Assembly (NCBI GenBank): GCA_013397695.1 | Contig: VYZI01000236.1 | Span: 283,611-347,610 of the forward strand | DNA length: 64,000 bases | Direction of reading: 5' to 3' | From: Centropus unirufus | Lineage: Eukaryota > Chordata > Aves > Cuculiformes > Centropidae | In this document: piece by piece, positions 1 through 11,600 of the stretch | Layout: every line of letters begins with the position of its first letter | How positions within the stretch are numbered: the first letter of the stretch is position 1 | Notes under the pieces: generated by a model | Told to the model about the DNA's origin: nothing | Seen by the model: the letters and a program-made list of their open reading frames with translations, nothing else | Databases searched by the model: none | Program-made: the position numbers and the translations under genes

Positions 1-3000
1 GAGGTATGTACACGTTCAAACCCTTTGCATCATAGCCTTGTCCTGTTGCACAGGAGCATTTCACCTCCTGACACACTGCTCTATGTTGTGGTTACTATTT
101 ATGTTTTAATGAGAATTGCTCCTGCTTTTATTGCAATTAGTGCAATGAAATAATTTATAAAATATTGTCATAGTGAAAACATTAAAATTAAAACCACTTC
201 AAATGGAATAGTCCTTAAGCTACTCAGTTTGGACCTGGTGTAATTTCAATAGCCTGCATTCAAACTGTTTAAATTGGAATTGGGAAAACAGAAGACAAGT
301 TCAGCAATCAGTGAGTCACTCTATACAGGTAAAATATACATTTTTTCCCTTGATATATAGTAACACATGTCCTTCAGAATGTCATGAACAGATTTATTGA
401 CATATAAGGTTTCTTTTTGTACTAGTTTCTTTTCTCAGTAAAAAAATAACAAAAGTTAACTGTGTCTTTCTTGCGTACAGCATGCCCATCAGCCAGAGGG
501 CGAAATAAAAATTGAGAAAAGCATTTCAGTTAGTTCAAGAAAGAGTTCCTGGGACAGAAATCAAATCATACAGGTGAATATAACAAAAAATATTAAAAAC
601 TTTATAAAACAGGTAAAAATTCATACATATAAACACATCTATAAATATAAACACATCTACAAAGGCATTAAAACTACTGTACAAGTTGTAATAGGTCTAC
701 ACATCAAGGATCTAAGAGCATTTCTTGTTTTCAGTAGAATACTGAAGGCGGCAAAATCCATATTTAGAGCCAATGTGACCTACGTGATTCTCAAAAGGCT
801 TAGCAAAGTTTCCTACTCATTTTTTCAAAGCATATGTATTTTTCTGAATTTTTTTCCAAACCCAACTTTCTTTTTCTCTTGAATTTCATTTTTTAAAGCC
901 CAGATCCTGTTCAGCATGCCTAGCCATGAAAATTATTCACATGGTATGGCTTAGCTTTGAATTAGCCCAGGTGATAGACTGGAGCCCATAGGCGGAAGAA
1001 ACACAAACAAGAGAAAGGACTGCTGGGATTGTAGGAAGGGCAAAAGAGAAACACTTTTGTTGATCTCTGGGTTTGTGAGTTTGTTCATCTGCGCATGCTT
1101 TAAAAAACCAGTTTCCCACTCCACCCAAAACAGCTTCTATCTATGAATGAAAAATGGGAATATATTTGCAATCATAGTTTAGCAAGTCTATGCTGAGAAA
1201 CCAGTGGTGAAAGTATTAAGAGAAAAAAAAATCCTTTAAGGGGAGATTGTAAAGAGCAGAACTCAACATGAAAAATTGACTACATATTTAGTAGTACTAT
1301 TGCCTTAATGTGCTGTGTGACTGTATGCATAGTGTGCTGAATCATGCTCAGGTTCCTCCATTCTTCCCCTGTGTTTACTCAGCCCAGAGTGGGCTGGCCG
1401 TGGCCTCAGGGCAACACTGGAGGATGCCTGACAATAGGAATGGAATGAGAGGGCACCTGCTGCCTGGAGGTTGACTGAGGGATGACCAGGGATGCAACTG
1501 GGGTGGAAAGAGTGAAAAGGCTATGAGGCTGTAGCAACCACTTAGTATTATGTAATAACTAAAAAATCTTTATCCTGTGGTTGTTGATTCTCAATGCTTG
1601 AGAATCTGTGAGCGTGCATCTGTGCATGTGAGGAATTGGATTTCTTCGACATGGACAGTCAGGGTCAGTTTCTCTTCCTCTACCACTGACTTTGACCCTA
1701 AATCTATTGATTTAAATATATGAGGAACTGGGTGCTTTTGTCCCATGGGCAGTGTATGGCAGATTGCACTGTGACAGGACTCAGACATCTGATGAAATTT
1801 GTCACCTAAACTACCGCTCTTCTGGGTTACCTATAATCTAGATTAGCACTGTAAGAATCGAGATAGGCAGATCTGAAATATTTGAATTAAAAGTGGCACT
1901 GCTTGATATCACAACAATGAGCTGCCAGGCTGCTGCCATACATAGTGAGAACACCCTATTCCTGTGCATTCTCCAAATATAGAAAGACCAAAGTGACAGT
2001 AAGAAAATCATTCTAACACACCGATTTTCTCTGCAAAAATGTGTCTAGGAGCTAGTCACTCACAGTTTGGAGGGTGAATCTTGTTCTTTCTTTAAAATCT
2101 TTTACTACATTGCAACCATTAATAATAAAGAGTAGGAAAGATAAACTATTAACAACAATTACAAAACGCTGATGTATTTTGTGCAAGGGGGTCATCAGTT
2201 AAGTTTTCTTTTAAGGACAAAGAAAGGGATGGCTTGTATCATTGCAGAGTTTAAACTGAAAATAGGTGATTACAGAGGCTCTTAGGTCCACTGAGCTGTG
2301 TCTCCTGGCAAATGACTGAATCAGGGTCCGGCATCCTGGTTTATTCCTAAACTAACCAAGAGTGACTTCATCTCCCTGGTGCAAGGTAGCAGTACCATCA
2401 TTCTTCCTCTGTGTCTGGGCGCAATACTTGAGTCCAAACTTCTTTTGGCAGCCAGGAGAAGGAAAGGCCCCATGGTCTTCTGATGGGGTGGGCTCTGCCC
2501 TTTGTCCTGGGAGGGACCTCCAGTGTCCGGTAGTTTCGTCTATACTCTAAGTGTTTGGAAATAAGATTTTTAGAGTGTACAAGAGGCTCATTCAGACAAT
2601 TCAGGAAGATTTTTTGAATGAGGCTATGGAATAATCGTGCTTCAGCTGCAAAAACTTCTTGAATATTCTAAACTATTTGTCATTTCACCAAATATTTAGT
2701 GATACTAATATTTGAATTCCTGCCAAATATTTAGTGGTTTTTTTTTTTAAGCTCAAGGGTAGACACCAGGTAGGGCTGAAACAGGTACAGGTCAGATATT
2801 ATTGTACGTAATTGTGACGACTAGATCATGGACTAGGACCCTTACTGAAATGCTTAGCAGAGCTGTTATGCTTGGAATAGGTTAATCTTCAATGGAGAAA
2901 ACTGATCGTGCTTAACAGTTTCTAAATAGTTGCTAGTCAGTAAACACATGCTTTAATACAATGAACAGAATGCTATTTTTCCTTACAGAGGAAACTACTG

Positions 3001-5068
3001 AAATAAAATTATTTGCTGAACCAACAGAATAGATTTACATTTTTGGATTTTGTTTTTTTTGAGGAGGAGGAAACACGTGCCAACAAATGGGAAAAATATA
3101 TTTTATTCAGCACAGTTTCTTGTGTCAAAACAAATCTGTTTAGAACAACAACTCAGAGTTTCATGTTCCTTTAAATCTCATTCCTCTGTAAACTGGCTCA
3201 TGACATTTCAAAGAAAATCCCTTGCCTCTGCTGTATTGTTAGCAAGTCTTTAAAGTTGAATATTAAAAACACCTTACCAAACAAAATCAAATGGAAAGAG
3301 AGGTCTGTATCTTAAAACACAGGTTTGCCCCTTCACTTAACCAGGCTGGTTGATAACAATTATCACATATGGTAACCTTTTTTCTTTCTTATGCTTCTGG
3401 AATAAAGAGTTGACTGTAATTTGTAAAATTATTTCCAGAGATCTGTAATAACATAGAATATTTGCATTTTCCCAATGTCAGTGAAAATCAGGAGTCATTC
3501 TCTTGGAACTGATAGAGCCACATTGACATAAGGAAAACAGCTGGATTATCATTTTGAGTGAGCACTTCACTTGAGTTTATGTGAACACCTCTTTTCTTCT
3601 TTTCCTGATGTAACATTTGATGTATTACAGCAGTCAGTGACAGATTTAACATTGTCCAGATTTTTGTCTCATATACAAAACCGAATGAAAAACCAGAGCA
3701 ATTTTGAAGGCTAAGATTTATGTGATGCACAGTGATTGCATGTTGCTGACCTTGGCCTTTATATTAACTTCCACATAGCAGATTGCTTGCAACAGAACAA
3801 AATAAAAATCGTGTGGTCTGGTGCAATTCTCCCTTACCCACAGTTCTCCAGCTGTGGTGTGACAGCGTGGGAGGCAGGTCCAATAAAAGCACTGCTGGCA
3901 AGAATTTGTATTGAAGACTTGAACATTTGGATTACAAACCTGTATAAACACAGACAAACACACACATCCCCACTTCATGTCTCTGCCATTCAAGACAATG
4001 CATCTAAACCGGCCGTGCTGCCAGCTATGCTTTCAAAAGTAGCTGCCCTTTGGTGCTGTGATTTCCTGTAGCGCTGAACAGCAGCTGAAGTCACAGGGGG
4101 AAAGATACCCTTCATTCCACAGAAAATAGTCTACCATTAATTTCCCCAGGTTCGGTTCATTTACCACAAAATACAGACAGAAGGATGACTTTACCTCTGT
4201 TCAGCTTTGGAGACTTAAATTATCTTGCAATGGTTCAGACTTGAAACCATGATTTATTTTTTTTTTCTATTTAACCTTGTCTGTTATCTCTGTTAGGAAC
4301 TTCAAAGAGCCTTGCTGTTTTTTTTTTTCTGAAACTTTTAAGTTTTGGCCACAGTACCATGCACATCTCTTTAGGACTGCTGTTCAAAAACCTGGAAATC
4401 ATATTTCAAGTAGTAAAGGCTGTTTGGCTTATTTTTGATATCTGCTCTAGTTTCCTTTGTGGTTTTATTAATAAAAAAAAATCCTTTTTAAATAGGAATG
4501 AGCATTCATCGGTCAGCCTTTGTTGTGATGTATTCAGAGAGTGCCAAGATTTTTTTGACTAAAGAAATGCAGAACATAGAACAGTTTAGGTAATAGTTTA
4601 TGCTAAGTATCACACGGCTTTGAAAAAATTTGCAATAATAATAAACCAGCACAAAACTAAAAAGCACATAAAGATAAGTTAAATCATTGGAAACAAGGTT
4701 GAAATGGGGGCTTCAGGGTAAGTATATTAAATGACAGAGCCCCACATATCTGGAAGGAAAATGTAGATGAAATGAAAATGAGTATTATGTAGTTTCCAAT
4801 CATATGGAGAACATATTAATTAGAAGTAGATGAAGACCAAAAGAAAGCTTCCTATGATACCATGTACTCATTCCTTACACAATTTTGATATAGTTATAGT
4901 AGTAGAACTAAACTATTGGACTAGTTTCTTGTGTATATACTGAAACCTGTGCTATAAACTTGCTCACTTGGAAAAGAATGCACCCAGTGTTTCATAATGA
5001 TGAATACATAGTTGTGGCTCTGTTTCAAGTATCTCTGTACCTTGGGCAAATAAATCAGTTTACAACAT
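1..5068. other. 5' flank of TINAG, no firm gene
   Basis: This is AT-rich sequence without a recognisable coding region, CR1 copy or RNA gene. The longest open frame (3736-4071, 111 codons) has no protein-like features I recognise and is of a length expected by chance. A short direct repeat of TATAAACACATCTA occurs near 629-660. One splice-bounded open segment at 481-573 is described among the findings. Confidence 0.6.
481..573 (+). other. Splice-bounded open segment, possible exon of unknown gene
   Basis: CTTTCTTGCGTACAG is followed by 93 bases with only one open frame (31 codons, reading HAHQPEGEIKIEKSISVSS then RKSSWDRNQIIQ) and a CAG|GTGAAT donor, phase 0 at both ends. I find no partner exon in the following 4.6 kb and do not recognise the peptide. 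Chance is a serious alternative. Confidence 0.2.
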
Positions 5069-5082
5069 GTCTAATAATTAAC
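5069..5082 (+). promoter_or_regulatory. HNF1-like element upstream of TINAG
   Basis: The sequence GTCTAATAATTAAC matches 11 of the 13 defined positions of the palindromic HNF1 consensus GGTTAATNATTAAC and keeps the full TAAT-N-ATTAAC core. It sits about 154 bases upstream of the ATG. HNF1A and HNF1B drive many proximal-tubule and gut genes, which fits the known TINAG expression pattern; the functional link is inference. Confidence 0.4.
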
Positions 5083-5186
5083 ACATGCAGAGTCTTCCTA
5101 GAAAACTGTAGTCTGCAGCTTTCTGTTCAGATTTCTTTCTGAATACTAACAGAAGCTATCACATCTACAGTGCATGGGCACTTTCA

Positions 5187-5235
5187 GATAAAGTGAAGCA
5201 CGGAGAACCTTAAAAAGGGTGCTAGAGGCAGAAGA
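5187..5235 (+). promoter_or_regulatory. TINAG: Probable TINAG core promoter and 5' UTR
   Basis: GATAAAG at 5187-5193 is the best TATA-like sequence at a workable distance, predicting a start site near 5215-5222 and a 5' UTR of roughly 15-20 bases. TTAAAAAGG at 5210-5218 is too near the ATG to be the TATA box. No spliced leader exon is evident, but one cannot be excluded. Confidence 0.25.
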
Positions 5236-5605
5236 ATGTGGCTCAAAAGTGAGATTTTGCTCTTATATTGCATTGCAAGTGAAGTTTGGATGGCAAAACA
5301 GCTTGACTCCAGAAAAAATGTTCCCCAAGGCCTTTACTCTGTTGAAGATGGTGGTTCTGCAAGGTGGACCAGGCTAAAAAGGAGTCTGTATCAGGGAGGG
5401 TCCTGCAGGGTACGAGGCTGCTGCAGAGGAAGAGATGATGACTGCACCTTTAACATCATCTCCCAAGCAGCTGTATGTTACTGTGATCAGTTCTGTGCCT
5501 CAGGTTCTCCTGGCCCTGTAGACTGTTGTGCTGACTACTGGGAAGTCTGTGACAACCCTGTTGCGCCCCCCAGGTCAGATGAGCCTTGGCCACCTCCAGC
5601 ATCAG
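5236..5605 (+). CDS. TINAG: TINAG coding exon 1: signal peptide and somatomedin-B domain
   Basis: The exon starts at an ATG with A at -3 and encodes residues 1-123 plus one base (phase 1). The N-terminus (MWLKSEILLLYCIASEVWM) is a hydrophobic secretion signal like that of mammalian TINAG. Residues 46-49 read RLKR, a furin-type basic site just before the first cysteine of the somatomedin-B domain. That domain holds cysteines at 57, 62, 63, 70, 81, 83, 87, 97, 98 and 105, with the family-typical CCRGRDDDC and CYCDQFC segments. A proline-rich linker (APPRSDEPWPPPASG) ends the exon. The donor is G|GTAGGT at 5606. Reading on through the donor gives only a short intronic tail ending at 5676. Confidence 0.95.
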
Positions 5606-8600
5606 GTAGGTACAGAGAAAATTCTCAGCTGGTATTAGAGCATTGTGATAAAAATTTACTACTGATTAATCTTTAGACTGCGTATTTCCTAGAAATGTGA
5701 CTGAAGGCAGTGAACAAAGACATTGAGTATGAAACTGGAGAAAGAATTATTCTTTCTGCTATTTCTTTTTCCCTAGGGTCATATTTTTATAATTGGCTAG
5801 ATCATATTTCAGTTGGACAGAACCTCTGTTTTACCTGAAACTGCTCAGAGTTAAACTCACTGGGTCAAAATTCATGGAGTTTCACAGACTGACATGACAT
5901 GAACAACAAGATCTAAGTTATTTATCCATGAATACAAATAAATCATCAAGAAAACTGAGAGTTCTTCTGAATGATACTGCTCTGAGGTATTCTATAGCAG
6001 TTTTAATCTAGAATTGCTTTCCTGTGGGACACCATTTATCCTGCAGTATCTTGGGTGGAAGAGTAGGTGAAGCACTGTGGTTAAAACAAGGATTTCTGGC
6101 ATCTTTTAGTTTTTTACTAGTTAGTTTGTAGCAGAAGTTCCCTCAGGACTACTCTAAACTCAGACTATTTATTTTAGAAGTAGAGATTGCAAAATATTTT
6201 TTTAAAAAATGAATCTACCAACAGCCCGTCCTCTATTGATTCCTCCATGGGCTAAATCTCAGCTGACAAGAAAAGTTCAGAATAGTGAATTTTAAGTGTA
6301 TGTAGTGTCTTATAGTACAACATATCTAGCTGGAAACATGGAGATTGTACCAAACTTTCAAAACCCTAACATCAGCAAAAATACCACCACATTTCAGATT
6401 AACTGGTACTTTGCAACAACATTGTGGCTTGCTTTCCAGTACGCAGACTTCTAGAGGCTGTACTCGTAAGCCAGGCACACAGCCAACGCCTGATACGTGG
6501 GAGTGACAGAAATGCTGTAAAACAAATTTTCCAAAGTGTTTCTAGTGATCTAAAAGAATGTTCTGTGGTTTATGTAAAGAAAGACATTTGTTTCATAATA
6601 ATTTGTGGCAGTAGTGTCTTTTTTTCCAACAGATCAGGGTGGGTGTAGAAGGCTCCGCATAAACATTTAGCAGCATTTCTGCTCCGGAGCTGGCAACCTG
6701 TTGGCAAACTATTTCTTAGAAATGATTCACTACAAAGCTTGCAGCAGTTTGCCATTTGGGTTCTGCCTCAGTTACACCTCTAACAGGTGGAAGTGTAACA
6801 GAAGGTTTAGATAGGGAATAGATGAGGCATAATATTTTTTACTGCCTTTCTTAATCGAGTATTTTGCATGTTGTGTTCTCTGTTTTGTAACTCCTAGACT
6901 CTGCATACCTGCCAGAGGCAGCAATTATATTTACCCTATTTAAGCACCATTATTTTTCCTTTAGGTGAACATATATATTTTTAATATGTTATCTCAAAAC
7001 AACATCCTGTTATTCTGATAATTAATGTGCTTCCCTCACAGAAATTTTACCACTTTTAAAATATTGGATGTAAGTAATTGATTATGTCAGTAATTTAAAG
7101 GGTAAAGACAGAACAACAAATCAGCCAAAATATAGGACAAAAAAGCTCTAAAGAACTTTCTAGAACTGGAATGACCAAGGAACAGGGAAAAGTTAATCCA
7201 AGTGAAAGGAAAAATAGAGAAACAAAAATGTATGAACACCTGAAGATTCAGCAAGCTGGGAAGCAGTTTCAGAAATTACATAAGTACATAAGTTGCCTTT
7301 AGTAACTGAGACTACACTTCCTTTGGCTAAGAATTATTTAAACACTAGAAGACCACATATGAGTACTTTTCATGTGGAGGATTCTGATCTTTTGGTTGCC
7401 TGTGGTTTTTCCCTGAGTGCTTGCTGAGTCATATTTATTTAAAGAAACCAATAAATGGAAGAGCTTTGCATGGCCAGAATGAGAAGCAATAAAACTGCTT
7501 AGTGCTTTATTTCTGAATCCTCATCGACTCACTGACAGGGTGCAGGACAACAGTTATGCTACAGTGACTTCTTTTCAAAGAGCGAGCATCATGCTGAAGA
7601 CCAGTCTTGACATAACTATGTGAACTGCTTTGACTTTATGAACCTAGCATTCAGTAAGTTTTGATGGATTTCCTGTGTAGTTTCAGAATCACAGAACCAT
7701 AGACTGGTTTGGGTTTGAAGGGACCTTAAGGATAACCCAGTTCAAATCCCTCTGCCAAGGGCAGTGACATCTTTCACTAGATCAAGCTTCTCAAAGCCTC
7801 ATTCAACCTGGCCTTGAATACCTCCAGGGATGGGGTATCCACAGCTTCTCTGGGTAACCTGTTCTGGTACCTCACCACCCTCACAGGATAAAATTTCTTC
7901 CTAATATCTAATCTAAATCTCCCCTCTTTCAGCTTAAAGCTGTTAGCCCTCATCCTATCACTGTATTCACTGATAAAGAGCCCCTCTCCATATTTCCTCT
8001 AGGTCCCCTTTAAGCACTAAAAGTCTGCTATAAGGTCTCTCCAGAGCTTTCTCTTCTCCAGGCTGAACAGGTCTAACTCTCTCGGCCTGTCCTTGTATGG
8101 GAGGTGCTCTAGCTCTACAAAGAAACTGTGCACATTCCTACCTAATATACCAAATACAAGTTCTGGATTTCTAAAATATTATTATTTAAATTTTTATTGT
8201 TAGAAGAACTATTAGACTGTTATTTATTGACTATATTCATTAATTATTTTATCTTTTTTCTCAAATATGCTCATGGGACAAAAAGCCCTGTCAGAGCCCA
8301 CTCCCTGGATGTCATCCTAGCAGTAGTACGAAAGTGCTAATCGGAGAGTTAGCCAATTGGTTTTACATTACACAATCAGGATCTAGTCTACAAATGAGTA
8401 AACCTGGAGAGATTTCATTGACAGAAGAACTTATATCAATACTGGGATCAAATGAACCAAGAGCTGTGCGGGTATAAGAAAGCTCCACTGGGGAGGACAT
8501 ATTTATTAAATAAACTGCTTTCCAATCATGATTGTCATATCATATAATCCCATTCATAAAGTCATCAGGCTACATCTTCAAGTTAATTAATTTGCCACTT

Positions 8601-11600
8601 AATGTAATTATGTTCCTAGCTAATATATTCATGGCCAGATGTTCTCACTGTGTTCTCCTACCAAAATGTCTTTTAGCTTAGATATTTCTGCCCTCTACCA
8701 CTAATCCCTCAGGCAGCGCTCCTGACCCTCTTAGTCTTAATTTGGTTACACTAAGGAAACTGTATGGTTTTGCCTTCAATTCCCTAAGCATACATTATTG
8801 GAAGACTTCCTCTGTACTTTTTTCCATCTTTTCTCAGTCAGGGGTGGTAAGGTCTTCTGCCAATGGCACCAATGAGGCTCCGGCCTGTCTCTCAGAAAAT
8901 GGATCAATACTTCCTTGCCCTAATATATTTAAAATATCTTGCTTGATACCTCCTTCTAGCTACTGCCTGATGCTGACTTTGTGGGCAGACTGTGACAAAC
9001 TGTGATATTTAAGTAATTTGCTTTGGGTATTCTCTGAAAAATATCCCAGATCGTAGCAGAAGCTGCGTTAAAACAGACACTTCAGGTCTCAGACTGCTTA
9101 GGTGAAATATATCTCACCTATCTCTTCACTACCTTACATAGCCTGCTGCATCACTAACAGGGAAAGACAGGCATTTATAATTAATTCATCAGCTCTAGTC
9201 TACTTCTGCACTTTGGTATGAAATTGGCTGTGACATATTTCTGTCCTGCCAATAAAGGAGGTCTGGCAGTTGAGACAGATTCCAGCACTTACTGTGCGAG
9301 GTGAGTGGCCTTCCTTACACTTGTGGTGGGCAAAAAGAATGATATAATGCAAACGCTATATTAATATGAAATATAGTATAAGCTTCTTGAACATGGAAGA
9401 CAAATTAGAACCCGGGGCACCAAACTTCTTACTCGCAACGCTTTGATTGGCGGAAGGAACATGAGCTCTACCTGTTGGCTCACCACTGGGAAACCATGAG
9501 GACAGGATGGAAAACTGAGGCTGCTGTTATAATGCACAACATTTCCTATAGACTTGATCCTAAGCCCTCTGCAGGCATTCCGGATTTTTCTTTTGCCAAA
9601 GCTTAGACAATCAGGCACACCCAAAAAGCAGTTTATGTGGAAGCTTTTAAAACACACACAAAGTATTTTCTAAGTGAAGTGCTATCAACGAAAAAAATAG
9701 GGAGGCGTGAATTTGTTTGGAAAAATCATCATCCAATTTAAATGTCACACTGGGTTTTGGAGATTATGTGAAACATACATTGATGTGCATTTCTCAAGGA
9801 GGAATTAAACTGATGAGGAAAAAGAATATATTAAAACAGGTTTGGAATAGTTGTTTTTAAATTCTATGACTGATAAAACGTATTTATTTTGTACTTGCCA
9901 TTAGAAAATTATTTTTGTTAGAAATATTTTCTTTTTATTACTGGGAAACAACTTTACTTGGACAATGACTTTTATTTACATATAAGGTGATAATTTTTCA
10001 GTGGGTGTTTTGAATCTGTTGATTTTGTTTACTATGAATTTATGCATACTGTAAACAACCAATTATTTCAATCATAACAAGGATTTTGATTTAATTCACT
10101 TTAAAATTGTTTTTTTTCACACATCTATATGTTATGTTGGCAGGTTGTTATAAAGATGGCCAATATTATGGAGAAGGAACAATAGTTAAAGACAACTGCA
10201 ATTCCTGGTAATGTTTCAGAGAACAGCAAACTGAATTATATTTAACGTATGTCTTGAAACAGGAATTAAGGTAGTAAGCATCCCTACATTCATATTAAAC
10301 TTTTAATAAAATCAAAATGTCTGGAAAAGTAGTGCTTTATGAAGGTGTTGTAGAACTAGAATACAACTGATTTAAAATAATAGCAGAGGTCAATGGTCTT
10401 TCTAATAGAGATAGGAAAATTAAAATATTAAAATCTTCTCCTCATTGGCCTACTTCTTTTGCTGCTTAGTCTATCTCTGGCTCTGGCCTATGTGAAAATG
10501 GTTTCAGCCTCGACTTGGGCATTAGCCTGAACACAGACAAAACAAATATAATTAAATTTAGGGTATTATTTTAGAAAATCTTCAGCTGTTTCTGTGGCAT
10601 GACTGAGGAGACCTTACATTATTTCATTAGGGAATGTATATATATATATTTATGAAGTAAAGGGATAAACTATCAGAGCAACCCTTTTTTTGCCTTGGGA
10701 TGGGATCAGACAGTGTAAACAGGAGAGCTGTGCTGCCAGCTAATCAGCTGCCTGAGCTGTCTCCTTCCTTTGCCTCTCCAAAAACCAGCCCTGCTCCTCC
10801 ATCCCTGGGCAGATGAGGAGCTCCAGCAGCACTCAAACAGGGCTGAGGCCCCCACTGCCCTGACTTTAGCCCAGGGATCTGGAGCAAGGGTTCTAAAGTC
10901 ACATGGCTTCTTTATGGTTTTTCAGAGTGAAATTTCCTCAATATATCTTATTTACAGGATATTGCCTGGTTTGGTCTCACAAAGATGGAGAAAAAATTAT
11001 CCAAATATGACCTTTCCCACAAGTTGTTATCTTTCCCACATTCTTTCAATTAGGATTCATTAGGTAGTGAAGTAGTGAGAAGTATCATTGCATTTTCATA
11101 AATAATATGTGACATTTATATTATTTATGCTTTTTTCCCCTCTCCACTCTGCTTCTGCTGTTAAAGTGCATATTTTTCCTTTGACAATTCATTTTCTGCA
11201 CAGTAATATTCTTGCCCTTTCAGCAAATGCTTCCAAAGTCTCTGGAAGTGTTCAAAAGAAGTATGCCTTATTCGCCAAGACTTAATTCAACACATCAATT
11301 CTGGAGATTATGGGTGAGAACCATTACATTTTTAGGTTTTCTTCTAAATCACCATATTGCTCATTTTACAGGTGTGCAAATTACAAGCAGTCCTCTCCAC
11401 CCCTTCCTTCCCCAAATAAGTTACAGCAATTTGAAAATAAATGTACATCTGTGAAACTTTCCTAAATCTCTGGCAGACTATAGAGTTTTAAGTGGAGAAA
11501 TACTGAAAATCTCATGCTGGTAAGAGTTGACATTGTAAACATCTGTCTAAGACATTCACCAAATGTGGTAAATTTTTTCCTCATGAAACTATTTTGATCA

